Positions 18,555 to 26,910 of a stretch of 64,000 nt of DNA are shown one piece after another. Location: positions 62,001 to 126,000 of the forward strand of contig NZ_WTLI01000016.1 in the NCBI RefSeq assembly GCF_011421635.1, written 5' to 3'. The stretch comes from Paenibacillus turpanensis (GTDB taxonomy: Bacteria > Bacillota > Bacilli > Paenibacillales > YIM-B00363). Each line of letters opens with the position of its first letter. Within the stretch, counting starts at the first letter, position 1. Position numbers and translations under genes: made by a program. The notes under the pieces were generated by a model that was not told the DNA's origin, did no database searches, and worked only from the letters and a program-made list of their open reading frames with translations.

Positions 18555-19955
18555 ATGGAGCATCCACGCGCCTATCAAGGACGGCAGGTTGTCGTTTTAG
18601 GTCTTGCGCGCAGCGGCGTTGCGGTAGCGAAGCTGCTGCATCAATTTGGCGCAGTCGTTACGGTGAACGATAAAAAAGAACGGAAAGAATGCCCCGAGGC
18701 GGACGAGCTGGAAGCCTTGGGTATTTTTGTTATTTGTGGTGGTCATCCGGATAACCTGATCCACCAGGATGTTGCTCTGGTCGTTAAGAATCCGGGAATC
18801 CCTTATTCCGTACCTCCCGTGGCCAGAGCGCTGGAGCTGGGCATTGAGGTCGTAACGGAAGTGGAAGTGGCCTATTGGATATCCAAAGCTCCGATTATCG
18901 GCATAACGGGCTCTAACGGCAAAACGACCACGACGACGTGGGCGTATCGGATGCTGCAGCGTTCCGGGATCTCAGCCATCATCGCAGGCAACATCGGAAG
19001 AGCGCTGACCGAAGCGGCTATTGAAGCGAAAGAAGGCGATTGGCTGGTTGCCGAGCTGAGCAGCTTTCAACTGAAGGGAACCGCCGCGTTTCGGCCGCGT
19101 ATTGCCGCGCTGTTAAATCTAGCGGAAACGCATCTGGATTATCATGGCACGATGGAGGATTACTCCGCATCCAAGCGAAAGCTGTTTGCCAATCAAACGG
19201 CGGAAGATACGGCTGTGCTGAATGCGGATCATCCGGTAACGGAGGCCCTTGCCGCAGGTGGCGAGCTCAAGGCAAAGATCATGCGCTTTTCCCGTAAGCA
19301 GAAGCTGACTTACGGCGTCTATTCAGACCCCGATACATGCGTGCTCTATTATGCTGATGGAAGCGGAGGCGTTCATCGTCTTGTGCACGAAGAGGAGCTC
19401 AGTATACCGGGCAAGCACAATGTAGAAAACGCGCTGGCTGCTGCTGCGCTTGCGATCGCTTCCGGGGCCGCGATTAGCGCGATTATTGAGGAATTGAAGG
19501 AGTTCCGCGGCGTCGAACACCGATTAGAGTTTGTCCGTGAGCTGGACGGGGTGCTCTACTATAACAACTCCAAGGCGACGAACGCAACGGCAACCATTAA
19601 AGCAGTGGAGTCTTTCCAAGCTCCCATTGTCCTTATTGCAGGAGGCTTGGACCGTGGTGCGGAATATGAGGACTTGATCCCTTATTTCCGTACAGGCGTC
19701 AAAGCGCTTGTGGCGCTTGGCCAAACCCGGCATAAGCTGGAGAAAGCAGCGAAGCAGGCCGGTTTGAATACCGTTAAAGTCGTCGATACTGTAGAAAATG
19801 CTGAGGCAGCGATTGCCGAGGCGGTTTCTGCAGCCTTTGATTTTGCCGAGCAGGGGGATGTCGTTTTACTTGCTCCCGCATGCGCAAGCTGGGACATGTT
19901 TCCTTCCTATGAGGAGCGTGGACGCATGTTTAAGAAATCGGTGCATAACCTTTAA
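18555..19955 (+). CDS. murD: UDP-N-acetylmuramoylalanine--D-glutamate ligase
   Basis: This 466-residue Mur ligase adds D-glutamate to UDP-MurNAc-L-Ala. An N-terminal Rossmann-like domain (VVVLGLARSGVAVAKLL) is followed by P-loop ITGSNGKTTTT, NLAETHLDYHGTMEDY and, near the end, LLAPACASWDMFPSYEERG, all MurD hallmarks. It starts 3 bp after the mraY stop codon. Confidence 0.97.
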   Translation: MEHPRAYQGRQVVVLGLARSGVAVAKLLHQFGAVVTVNDKKERKECPEADELEALGIFVICGGHPDNLIHQDVALVVKNPGIPYSVPPVARALELGIEVVTEVEVAYWISKAPIIGITGSNGKTTTTTWAYRMLQRSGISAIIAGNIGRALTEAAIEAKEGDWLVAELSSFQLKGTAAFRPRIAALLNLAETHLDYHGTMEDYSASKRKLFANQTAEDTAVLNADHPVTEALAAGGELKAKIMRFSRKQKLTYGVYSDPDTCVLYYADGSGGVHRLVHEEELSIPGKHNVENALAAAALAIASGAAISAIIEELKEFRGVEHRLEFVRELDGVLYYNNSKATNATATIKAVESFQAPIVLIAGGLDRGAEYEDLIPYFRTGVKALVALGQTRHKLEKAAKQAGLNTVKVVDTVENAEAAIAEAVSAAFDFAEQGDVVLLAPACASWDMFPSYEERGRMFKKSVHNL

Positions 19956-19972
19956 TAAGGTTGTACAAATGG

Positions 19973-19997
19973 GGACGCGGAACCGCCATTCGCGTCC
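19973..19997 (+). promoter_or_regulatory. Stem-loop in the spoVE/ftsW leader
   Basis: GGACGCG (19973-19979) and CGCGTCC (19991-19997) form a perfect 7-bp GC-rich stem with an 11-base loop, between murD and the SEDS gene. No T tract follows. It ends 16 bases before the GAGGTG ribosome site and does not cover it. Function unknown. Confidence 0.55.
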
Positions 19998-20024
19998 TAC
20001 ATCGATTTCGGCGAGGTGTCAAAC

Positions 20025-21122
20025 ATGTCTAAGGTTCGCTCGGCCCCGGATGTCCTAATCATTTTTTCAACACTAGCACTTCTTACGATCGGTGTCGTGA
20101 TGGTTTACAGCGCGAGCGCCGTGAACGCATTTCACAATTACGGAGACTATTTCTTTTATTTGAAGCGGCAGTTGATTTTTGCGGGGCTTGGCGTCGCTGC
20201 CATGTTCTTTACGATGAACGTCGATTATATGGTTTGGAAAAAGTATGCGAAAATCGGCCTCATCATTTGCTTTGCCCTGCTGGTTATCGTACTCATCCCG
20301 GGACTCGGCGTTGTGCGCGGCGGTGCGCGAAGCTGGCTTGGGATCGGTTCGTTTGGCATTCAGCCGTCCGAGTTTATGAAGCTTGGGATGATATTGTTTC
20401 TTTCCAAAATGCTGTCCGATGATAAATCGAAAATTACGAATTTTACGCATGGGCTGTTGCCTCCGCTTGGCTTGATGGGGCTTGCCTTCGGTTTAATTAT
20501 GCTGCAGCCGGACCTTGGCACAGGCGCAGTGCTGTGCGGCGCATCGCTTCTTATCATTTATACGGCCGGTGCGCGTATGCTTCATTTAGGCGGCTTAGCA
20601 ATGATCGGGGTAGCGGGCTTTGTCGGGCTTGTGCTGGCGGCGCCATACCGACTGAAGCGAATTACTGCATTTATGGATCCATGGTCCGATCCGCTCGGCT
20701 CCGGCTACCAGATTATACAATCGCTGTATGCGATTGGCCCGGGAGGGCTTGCAGGACTAGGTTTAGGAATGAGCCGGCAAAAATACAGCTACTTGCCCGA
20801 ACCGCAAACCGATTTTATTTTTTCGATCGTAGCGGAAGAGCTGGGCTTTATTGGCGGAGCCTTCGTATTGCTTTTATTCATGCTGCTCGTATGGAGAGGA
20901 ATGCGGACGGCCATTACGGCTCCGGATTCGTTCGGAAGCTTTTTGGCTGTTGGCATTGTCGGTATGGTGGCGGTTCAGGTCGTCATCAATATCGGCGTTG
21001 TTATCGGGATGTTTCCGGTTACCGGGATTACCCTGCCTTTTATTAGCGCCGGCGGTTCATCGCTTACGCTGATGCTGACAGCCATGGGCATATTGTTAAA
21101 TATTTCACGATATTCGAGGTGA
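20025..21122 (+). CDS. spoVE: SEDS-family peptidoglycan polymerase, SpoVE/FtsW
   Basis: This 365-residue polytopic protein has about ten membrane segments and SEDS motifs GSFGIQPSEFMKLG, MLQPDLGTG and GMFPVTGITLPFISAGGSS. SEDS proteins polymerise glycan strands with a cognate class B PBP. By position after murD and before murG it matches B. subtilis spoVE, partner of SpoVD in cortex synthesis. With one SEDS gene in the cluster it might also serve as FtsW, which sequence cannot decide. ATG 20025 follows GAGGTG by 6 bases; GTG 20016 lies inside that site. Confidence 0.9.
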   Translation: MSKVRSAPDVLIIFSTLALLTIGVVMVYSASAVNAFHNYGDYFFYLKRQLIFAGLGVAAMFFTMNVDYMVWKKYAKIGLIICFALLVIVLIPGLGVVRGGARSWLGIGSFGIQPSEFMKLGMILFLSKMLSDDKSKITNFTHGLLPPLGLMGLAFGLIMLQPDLGTGAVLCGASLLIIYTAGARMLHLGGLAMIGVAGFVGLVLAAPYRLKRITAFMDPWSDPLGSGYQIIQSLYAIGPGGLAGLGLGMSRQKYSYLPEPQTDFIFSIVAEELGFIGGAFVLLLFMLLVWRGMRTAITAPDSFGSFLAVGIVGMVAVQVVINIGVVIGMFPVTGITLPFISAGGSSLTLMLTAMGILLNISRYSR

Positions 21123-21129
21123 GCGTTCC

Positions 21130-22242
21130 ATGCGGGTTGTGCTGACAGGCGGAGGGACGGGCGGACATATTTACCCCGCGCTATCCGTAGCGAAGCAATG
21201 CTTGGTTGAAGAACCCCAGTCGGAATTACTATACATAGGAACAACAAAGGGCTTGGAGCAGGATATTGTTACTAAAGAAAATCTGCGATTCGAAGCAATC
21301 GAAATTTCCGGGCTGCGCCGTAATGTATGGTCATTGGAAAATATAAAAACGTTGATCCGCTTTGTAAAGGGGGTTCAGCGCTGTAAAAAGCTCCTGCGTG
21401 AGTTCAAGCCGGATGTCGTTGTCGGTACGGGCGGGTACGTGTGCGGACCGGTCATGTATGCGGCATCAAAGCTCGGGATTCCTACGCTAATCCATGAGCA
21501 GAACGTTGTGCCGGGCTTAACGAATCAGTTTTTGAGCCGTTACGTTTCGACGGTGGCGGTCAGCTTCCGCGGTTCGGAGCTGGAGTTCAAGCGGGCAAAG
21601 CATGTGATTTACTCCGGCAACCCGCGAGCGAGCTCCGTAGCGGAAGCCGATGCGCGGAAGGGCTTCGAAACACTTGGACTCCCCCAGGGGAGCAAGGTTG
21701 TGGTCGTGGTCGGCGGAAGCCGGGGGGCCAAGGCGGTAAATGATGCAATGATCGGGTTAAAGCCCTTTGTGGGCCGTATGCCGAACGTCCATTTTGTATT
21801 TATTACCGGAAAGCCTTATTATGATTCAACGATGGAGCAGTTGAGTGCGGGAGAAGGGAAGCTCCCCCCGCATGTTCATGTGCTGCCTTACGTGCACAAT
21901 ATGCCGGAGGTGCTGGCGGCAACCTCCCTTATCATAAGCCGCGCGGGCGCTACCTTTATTGCCGAAATAACCGCGCTCGGCATTCCTTCCGTCCTTATTC
22001 CTTCTCCGAACGTGACGAACAATCATCAGGAGAAAAATGCACGGATCCTCGAAGAAGAGGGCGCTTCCGTTATGGTGAAGGAGAATGAGTTGTCCGGAGA
22101 AGGGCTGTATACAGTTATTGAAAGCATTATGACGGATCCGATCCGTTGGGAGTATATGTCGAAGCAGGCCGTACGGCTTGGACAGCCGAACTCCGCAAAA
22201 TTGCTTTTTAAAGAAATGCGCCGTTTAATCGATGTAAATTAA
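21130..22242 (+). CDS. murG: UDP-GlcNAc:lipid I N-acetylglucosaminyltransferase MurG
   Basis: This 370-residue GT-B fold glycosyltransferase adds GlcNAc to lipid I, yielding lipid II at the inner membrane face. The N-terminal GGGTGGHIYPALSVA, the central GGSRGAKAVN and the C-terminal ISRAGATFIAEITALGIPS donor-binding motif are all present. The ATG follows a GAGGTGAG site that overlaps the upstream stop codon. Confidence 0.97.
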   Translation: MRVVLTGGGTGGHIYPALSVAKQCLVEEPQSELLYIGTTKGLEQDIVTKENLRFEAIEISGLRRNVWSLENIKTLIRFVKGVQRCKKLLREFKPDVVVGTGGYVCGPVMYAASKLGIPTLIHEQNVVPGLTNQFLSRYVSTVAVSFRGSELEFKRAKHVIYSGNPRASSVAEADARKGFETLGLPQGSKVVVVVGGSRGAKAVNDAMIGLKPFVGRMPNVHFVFITGKPYYDSTMEQLSAGEGKLPPHVHVLPYVHNMPEVLAATSLIISRAGATFIAEITALGIPSVLIPSPNVTNNHQEKNARILEEEGASVMVKENELSGEGLYTVIESIMTDPIRWEYMSKQAVRLGQPNSAKLLFKEMRRLIDVN

Positions 22243-22295
22243 CATAATCCGAAATGTTCATACCGGGCCTTTGTCACACACCTGTTCTGTACGAC

Positions 22296-22309
22296 ATACG
22301 ATATCGTAT
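22296..22309. promoter_or_regulatory. 14-bp perfect palindrome upstream of murB
   Basis: ATACGATATCGTAT is fully self-complementary and lies about 50 bp before murB in the 118-bp gap after murG. The overlapping CATACGATA fits the CATAnnnTA form of sporulation sigma-K type -10 elements, but I see no matching -35 element. It could be an operator or chance. Confidence 0.35.
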
Positions 22310-22360
22310 AACCGTGGCAAATACCCATATTTCCCTCGAGTTATGTAAGGAGGTTTCCCC

Positions 22361-23266
22361 ATGCAGCATATCATTACCGAGCTTTCCGAAGCGAATGTCG
22401 GAAAGGTTGCGGCAAACGAAAGGCTTTCCGGTCATACCACATGGAAGATCGGTGGTCCCGCAGACATTTTTGTAATTCCCGGCAGCAAAGAGGGACTGCA
22501 GACCACGATTCGTTTGCTGCATAAACACCAATTGCCGTGGAAAGTCATCGGCAGGGGGTCCAACATGCTCGTTTCCGACAAAGGATTTCGCGGCGCCATC
22601 ATTAAGCTTGGCGGCGGCATGGAAGGGCTTCGGTTTGAAGGGACCGATGTTATAGCGGGCGGTAGTTACTCGTTTATTAAGCTGTCCGTTATGGCAGGCA
22701 AGGAAGGCTTAACCGGTTTGGAATGGGCCGGCGGCATCCCGGGTACTGTCGGGGGAGCCGTTTACATGAATGCGGGGGCGCTTGGGTCTGATGTGTCACG
22801 AATACTCAAATCGGCTGAAGTATTGCTCGAAACAGGGGAATTGGTTCGGTACGAGGCACAAGATTTTGAATTTGCTTACCGGCACTCCGTTTTGCATGGC
22901 AAAAAAGGAATTGTGACGGAAGCGACATTCGGCCTGGCCTACGGCGACCGCCGGGAGATCGCCGCAGCAATGGCCGCCTATAAGGACCGCAGACTTCGGA
23001 CTCAGCCGCTGCAACTGCCCAGCGCGGGGAGCGTATTCCGCAACCCGGAAGGGAATTATGCAGCAAAGCTGATCGAAGAGGCCGGGCTGAAAGGCACAAG
23101 TATCGGTGGTGCGGAAATATCGACGCAGCACGCCAATTTCATTGTCAATCATGGGCACGCGACAGCCGAAGATGTGCTCTCTCTCATCCGCTTAATTCAA
23201 CGGACCGTGTACGAGAAATTTGGCGTACAGCTTCATCCGGAGGTGCTGGAGGTAGGAGAGCGCTAA
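22361..23266 (+). CDS. murB: UDP-N-acetylenolpyruvoylglucosamine reductase
   Basis: This 301-residue FAD enzyme reduces the enolpyruvyl ether to lactate, forming UDP-MurNAc. The FAD-binding GRGSNMLVSDKGFRG, the WAGGIPGTVGGAVYMNAGA region and LPSAGSVFRNPEG (with the proton-donor serine) are visible. The length is that of type II MurB enzymes. TAAGGAGG precedes the ATG. Confidence 0.97.
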   Translation: MQHIITELSEANVGKVAANERLSGHTTWKIGGPADIFVIPGSKEGLQTTIRLLHKHQLPWKVIGRGSNMLVSDKGFRGAIIKLGGGMEGLRFEGTDVIAGGSYSFIKLSVMAGKEGLTGLEWAGGIPGTVGGAVYMNAGALGSDVSRILKSAEVLLETGELVRYEAQDFEFAYRHSVLHGKKGIVTEATFGLAYGDRREIAAAMAAYKDRRLRTQPLQLPSAGSVFRNPEGNYAAKLIEEAGLKGTSIGGAEISTQHANFIVNHGHATAEDVLSLIRLIQRTVYEKFGVQLHPEVLEVGER

Positions 23267-23281
23267 TTCGGAGGTGGGACA

Positions 23282-24577
23282 TTGGATAAACTGGTTATCG
23301 AAGGCGGAAAGCCGCTGACGGGAACAATCCGAATCCATGGCGCAAAAAACGCAGCATTACCGATTTTAGCCGCTAGTGTAATGGCATCAGGCATTCATTC
23401 AATCGACAATGTGCCGGATTTGAAGGACATTGATACGATGATGAAAATTTTGAACGCAATTGGCTGCCGTGCGGAAATGCGCGAAGGGCGTATTGTTATG
23501 GACACGTCCGGTATTCATTCGTCGCATATTCCTGAGGATCTCATGCGGCAAATGCGCTCTTCGATCTTCCTGATGGGGCCGCTGCTCGCGCGTTTCGGCG
23601 AGGTGCGGGTGTATCAGCCGGGCGGCTGTGCGATTGGAGATCGAAAAATCGATCTTCACCTAAGAGGGCTTGAAGCGCTTGGGGCTACAATTGAAGAAAC
23701 CGAGACGATGATCGTTTGCCGGGCGGAGCAGCTGACAGGAACGGATATCCATCTGGATTTCCCAAGCGTCGGCGCGACGGAAAATCTAATGATGGCCGCT
23801 GCCATGGCCGAAGGCACAACGATGATTACGAATGCAGCAAGAGAACCGGAAATTCAAGATTTGCAAAATTTCTTGAATGCAATGGGAGCAAACATTATCG
23901 GGGCCGGTACAGATACGATTACGATTAAAGGTACGAAGGAGCTTCACCCTGAGCCTTATCGGATCATTCCAGACCGGATCGTCGCGGGGACGCTGATGGT
24001 GGCCGCTGCAGTTACCAAAGGAAACATCACTTTAGAGGATGTAAACCCGGCTCATCTATCGTCAGTGATCCATGTGCTTCGGAGAATGGGTGTTCAAATT
24101 ACGATCGACAATGATATAATGAACGTGAGCTACGCAAGCCGTCCAAAGGCGGTGGAGCGCATCGTAACGGCGCCATATCCGTCTTTTCCAACCGATATGC
24201 AGTCCCAGGTTATGGTTCTGATGAGCATTGCGGAAGGAGCAAGCGTCATTAAAGAGACGGTGTTTGACGGAAGATTCAAGCATGTCGATGAGCTTTGCCG
24301 TATGGGAGCCGATATTCGGGTAGATATGAGCTCGGCAATTATTCGCGGGGTTCCTCGACTTTACGGAGCGACGGTTGAAGCAACGGACCTTCGCGCCGGT
24401 GCGGCCATGGTATTAGCAGGTCTGGCCGCGAACGGAACGACGGTTGTTGAACAAGTGCATCATATCGATCGCGGCTACGATCGAATTGAGCATATGTTCC
24501 AAAGCCTCGGTGCCAGCATAGAACGTGTGAAGCCGGCAGCGAAAAGCAAGACCAAACGCATTGTTTTGATGGACTAA
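23282..24577 (+). CDS. murA: UDP-N-acetylglucosamine 1-carboxyvinyltransferase
   Basis: This 431-residue enzyme transfers enolpyruvate from PEP to UDP-GlcNAc, the first committed step of peptidoglycan synthesis and the fosfomycin target. The catalytic Cys116 sits in YQPGGCAIGDRKIDLH. The N-terminal GAKNAALPILAAS motif and C-terminal GLAANGTTVVEQVHHIDRGY complete the signature. Start is TTG 23282 after GGAGGTGG. Placing murA directly after murB differs from B. subtilis. Confidence 0.97.
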   Translation: MDKLVIEGGKPLTGTIRIHGAKNAALPILAASVMASGIHSIDNVPDLKDIDTMMKILNAIGCRAEMREGRIVMDTSGIHSSHIPEDLMRQMRSSIFLMGPLLARFGEVRVYQPGGCAIGDRKIDLHLRGLEALGATIEETETMIVCRAEQLTGTDIHLDFPSVGATENLMMAAAMAEGTTMITNAAREPEIQDLQNFLNAMGANIIGAGTDTITIKGTKELHPEPYRIIPDRIVAGTLMVAAAVTKGNITLEDVNPAHLSSVIHVLRRMGVQITIDNDIMNVSYASRPKAVERIVTAPYPSFPTDMQSQVMVLMSIAEGASVIKETVFDGRFKHVDELCRMGADIRVDMSSAIIRGVPRLYGATVEATDLRAGAAMVLAGLAANGTTVVEQVHHIDRGYDRIEHMFQSLGASIERVKPAAKSKTKRIVLMD

Positions 24578-24602
24578 TCCCTTTTATTTGAAATCGCCGA
24601 GT

Positions 24603-24627
24603 ATTCCCTTCCTTCCAGGAAGGGAAT
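24603..24627 (+). terminator. Strong stem-loop between murA and divIB (possible attenuator)
   Basis: ATTCCCTTCCT and AGGAAGGGAAT (24603-24613, 24617-24627) form a perfect 11-bp stem with a 3-base loop. TAAGGCGTTTTT follows, so the T run begins 7 bases after the stem, further than in a standard terminator. It may lower transcription into divIB or mark a processing site. Confidence 0.55.
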
Positions 24628-24674
24628 TAAGGCGTTTTTGCTTGTTTTGGAGATTTACGAAAGAGGTGAGCCGT

Positions 24675-25490
24675 ATGCCTGAGCTTGAATCCATACCGAC
24701 GTTAAAGAAGGGAGCGGCGAAAAAGCGGAGCAGCCGCAGATTGTTAATGCTTCTATTTGTGTTCTTTATCATCCTGCTTGCTGTCTTGTTTTTTCAATCC
24801 TCGGTTAGTAAAATTTCAGCCATTGAAATTCAAGGGAATAAATGGGTGGAAACTTCTCGAATTCAAGAGGCGATCGGCATCAAACCGGGAGATCATTTTT
24901 TTTCTATAAGTGCAGAACAGCTGGAGCTGAGACTGAAAACCTTTGAAGTTGTTGAAAAGGCGACGGTGTCCAAACGGTTTCCTGGACGTATTTTCATCGA
25001 GGTCTACGAATATCCTGAAGTGGCGTTCCAGTTGAACGAGGCTGGAGCAATGAACGTCATTTTGCAGAACGGTACAGCACTTCCGCTTACGGCCGGAATG
25101 GTAGTGGACAAGCCGATTCTGACCGGCTGGGACCTCAATGAACAGACCGAGGCACTGAAGGCCAAATTGACCGAAACGCTGGCAAGCATCGATCCCGCTT
25201 TGATGGAGGACGTTTCAGAAATTCGTCCCGATGTAAGCGAATCGTACCCGGACAAGATCAAGCTGTATACACGTTCCCATTATGAGGTGACCACAACCAT
25301 TGGGTACCTTCCTAAAAAAATTGTGTACCTGCGTGATTATATATATGAAATGAAGCAGCAGAACATGACGATGCGCAAAATCATTATGCTGGAGTCCGAT
25401 TATAGCGAGGAGCTCGATGCTCCAAAGCCTGAGACACAGGATAGTCAAAAAGTGGAAACGAAAGATGGTCAAAAAGAGACTACTCAATAG
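24675..25490 (+). CDS. divIB: Cell division protein DivIB/FtsQ
   Basis: This bitopic membrane protein has a basic cytoplasmic head, one membrane helix (LLMLLFVFFIILLAVLFFQ), a POTRA domain (ISAIEIQGNKWVETSRIQEA) and the FtsQ/DivIB beta domain. It complexes with FtsL and DivIC and regulates septal wall synthesis. I chose ATG 24675 after AAGAGGTGAG; a longer frame from 24588 would run through the stem-loop at 24603. The C-tail is repetitive and polar (SQKVETKDGQKE). Confidence 0.92.
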   Translation: MPELESIPTLKKGAAKKRSSRRLLMLLFVFFIILLAVLFFQSSVSKISAIEIQGNKWVETSRIQEAIGIKPGDHFFSISAEQLELRLKTFEVVEKATVSKRFPGRIFIEVYEYPEVAFQLNEAGAMNVILQNGTALPLTAGMVVDKPILTGWDLNEQTEALKAKLTETLASIDPALMEDVSEIRPDVSESYPDKIKLYTRSHYEVTTTIGYLPKKIVYLRDYIYEMKQQNMTMRKIIMLESDYSEELDAPKPETQDSQKVETKDGQKETTQ

Positions 25491-25548
25491 TTTAAAAGAA
25501 TGTTAGAATTTAACTTACGTATGTTTTTCATGTTATCGTCAATTTTTT

Positions 25549-25588
25549 TGTCGAGAAAAAAAGGGAAACCGTAATCAGTGTTGAATAT
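25549..25588 (+). promoter_or_regulatory. Sigma-H-like promoter with adjacent Spo0A-like box upstream of ftsAZ
   Basis: AAAGGGAAA (25560-25568) and GTTGAATAT (25580-25588) are 11 bp apart. They match the sigma-H pattern RnAGGAwww-N11/12-RnnGAATww with one mismatch. Just upstream, TGTCGAG (25549-25555), set in runs of T and A, is one base off the Spo0A box TGTCGAA. B. subtilis ftsAZ is known to have a sigma-H-dependent promoter used at sporulation, so position and sequence agree. Not tested. Confidence 0.6.
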
Positions 25589-25650
25589 GAAACAGAAGCT
25601 GTTAGCCGATGCAGTCGTTGCATTTGTATAACGTTCAGGGGGTGCCAGGG

Positions 25651-26886
25651 TTGGCCGGCAATGACATCATCGTCAGTTTGGACATCGGAACGTCCAAAAT
25701 ACGTGCCATCATCGGAGAAATTACCGGTGGAACCATTAATATCATAGGGGTCGGTTCCTCCGATTCTGAGGGAATCCGCAAGGGAGCTATCGTCGATATC
25801 GATCAGACCGTACAATCGATTCGGAATGCAATTGAAACCGCCGAGCGTATGGTCGGAATACAAATATCGGATGTGTATGTCGGTATTTCCGGCAATCACA
25901 TTCAACTGCAATCCAGTCATGGGGTAGTAGCGGTATCTAACGAGGATCGGGAAATTGGTGAAGAGGATATCGACCGCGTGCTTCAAGCCGCCAAAGTGGT
26001 TGCACTGCCTCCGGAGCGAGAGATCGTTACCGTTGTGCCGAAGCAATACATTGTTGACGGTTTGGAAGACATTCAGGATCCGAGAGGAATGATCGGTGTT
26101 CGTCTGGAAGTAGAGGCAACGATCGTTACCGGGGCGAAAACCGCGATACATAACTTAATTCGTTGTGTGGAGAAAGCGGGAGTTAAGGCGGCCGGATTGG
26201 TGCTCATGTCTTTAGCATCCGGACAGCTCGCCTTGTCCAAGGACGAGAAATCGATCGGCACTGTACTAGTTGATATTGGGGCAGGCGCGACAACGCTGTC
26301 TGTATTTGAGAATGGCCATCTTATGGCTACGTCAACGATACCGATCGGCGGGGATTTTATAACGAATGACATTTCAATCGGGCTGCGGACGACTACAGAG
26401 GTTGCCGAGAAGGTAAAGCTGAAGTATGGCTGCGCGAAGGAAGCCGATGCAGCTCCGGATCAGCTCTTTAAAGTGAACCGGATCGGCAGCAATGTGGACA
26501 AGGAGTTTAATCAGGTTGATATTGCAACAATTATCGAGCCTAGGGTGCAGGAAATATTCCAAATGATCCGCAGCGAAGCACAGCGGCTCGGATATTTGGA
26601 TGTTCCCGGCGGTTATGTGCTGACGGGTGGAACGGTCTTAATGCCGGGAATGCTTTCCGTAGCGCAGGACGAGTTGAAAACATCAGTCAGGATCGCGGTT
26701 CCCGATTATATCGGCGTACGCGACCCATCCTATACAAGCGGAGTAGGCATTATTCAATATGCCAGCAAGTATTCGAGAGGGACGAAATCGGCTGGTACGG
26801 TAAAAAAATCGGCCGCCAAAAAATCCGCCACCGGGCAGCAAAGCCTGTACGAAAAATTTAAAAATTGGTTGAGTGAATTCATCTAA
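25651..26886 (+). CDS. ftsA: Cell division protein FtsA
   Basis: This actin-like ATPase tethers FtsZ to the membrane. The phosphate-1 motif SLDIGTSKIRAIIGE is near the N-terminus, and VDIGAGATTLSVFENG and GGYVLTGGTVLMPGM follow. The C-terminus ends in an amphipathic helix (YEKFKNWLSEFI), the usual membrane-targeting tail, after a Lys/Ala/Ser-rich linker. I prefer TTG 25651, 6 bases after AGGGGGTG, because FtsA proteins start only a few residues before SLDIG. A longer frame opens at 25609. Confidence 0.95.
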   Translation: MAGNDIIVSLDIGTSKIRAIIGEITGGTINIIGVGSSDSEGIRKGAIVDIDQTVQSIRNAIETAERMVGIQISDVYVGISGNHIQLQSSHGVVAVSNEDREIGEEDIDRVLQAAKVVALPPEREIVTVVPKQYIVDGLEDIQDPRGMIGVRLEVEATIVTGAKTAIHNLIRCVEKAGVKAAGLVLMSLASGQLALSKDEKSIGTVLVDIGAGATTLSVFENGHLMATSTIPIGGDFITNDISIGLRTTTEVAEKVKLKYGCAKEADAAPDQLFKVNRIGSNVDKEFNQVDIATIIEPRVQEIFQMIRSEAQRLGYLDVPGGYVLTGGTVLMPGMLSVAQDELKTSVRIAVPDYIGVRDPSYTSGVGIIQYASKYSRGTKSAGTVKKSAAKKSATGQQSLYEKFKNWLSEFI

Positions 26887-26910
26887 GCCGATGGGGAGGA
26901 TAAACACCAT

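Noticed and set aside
19941..19970. Possible sigma-E promoter (ATA ... TGTACAAAT) before spoVE
   Set aside because: Three mismatches in the -10 and a weak -35; not good enough to list, although B. subtilis spoVE does have sigma-E promoters.
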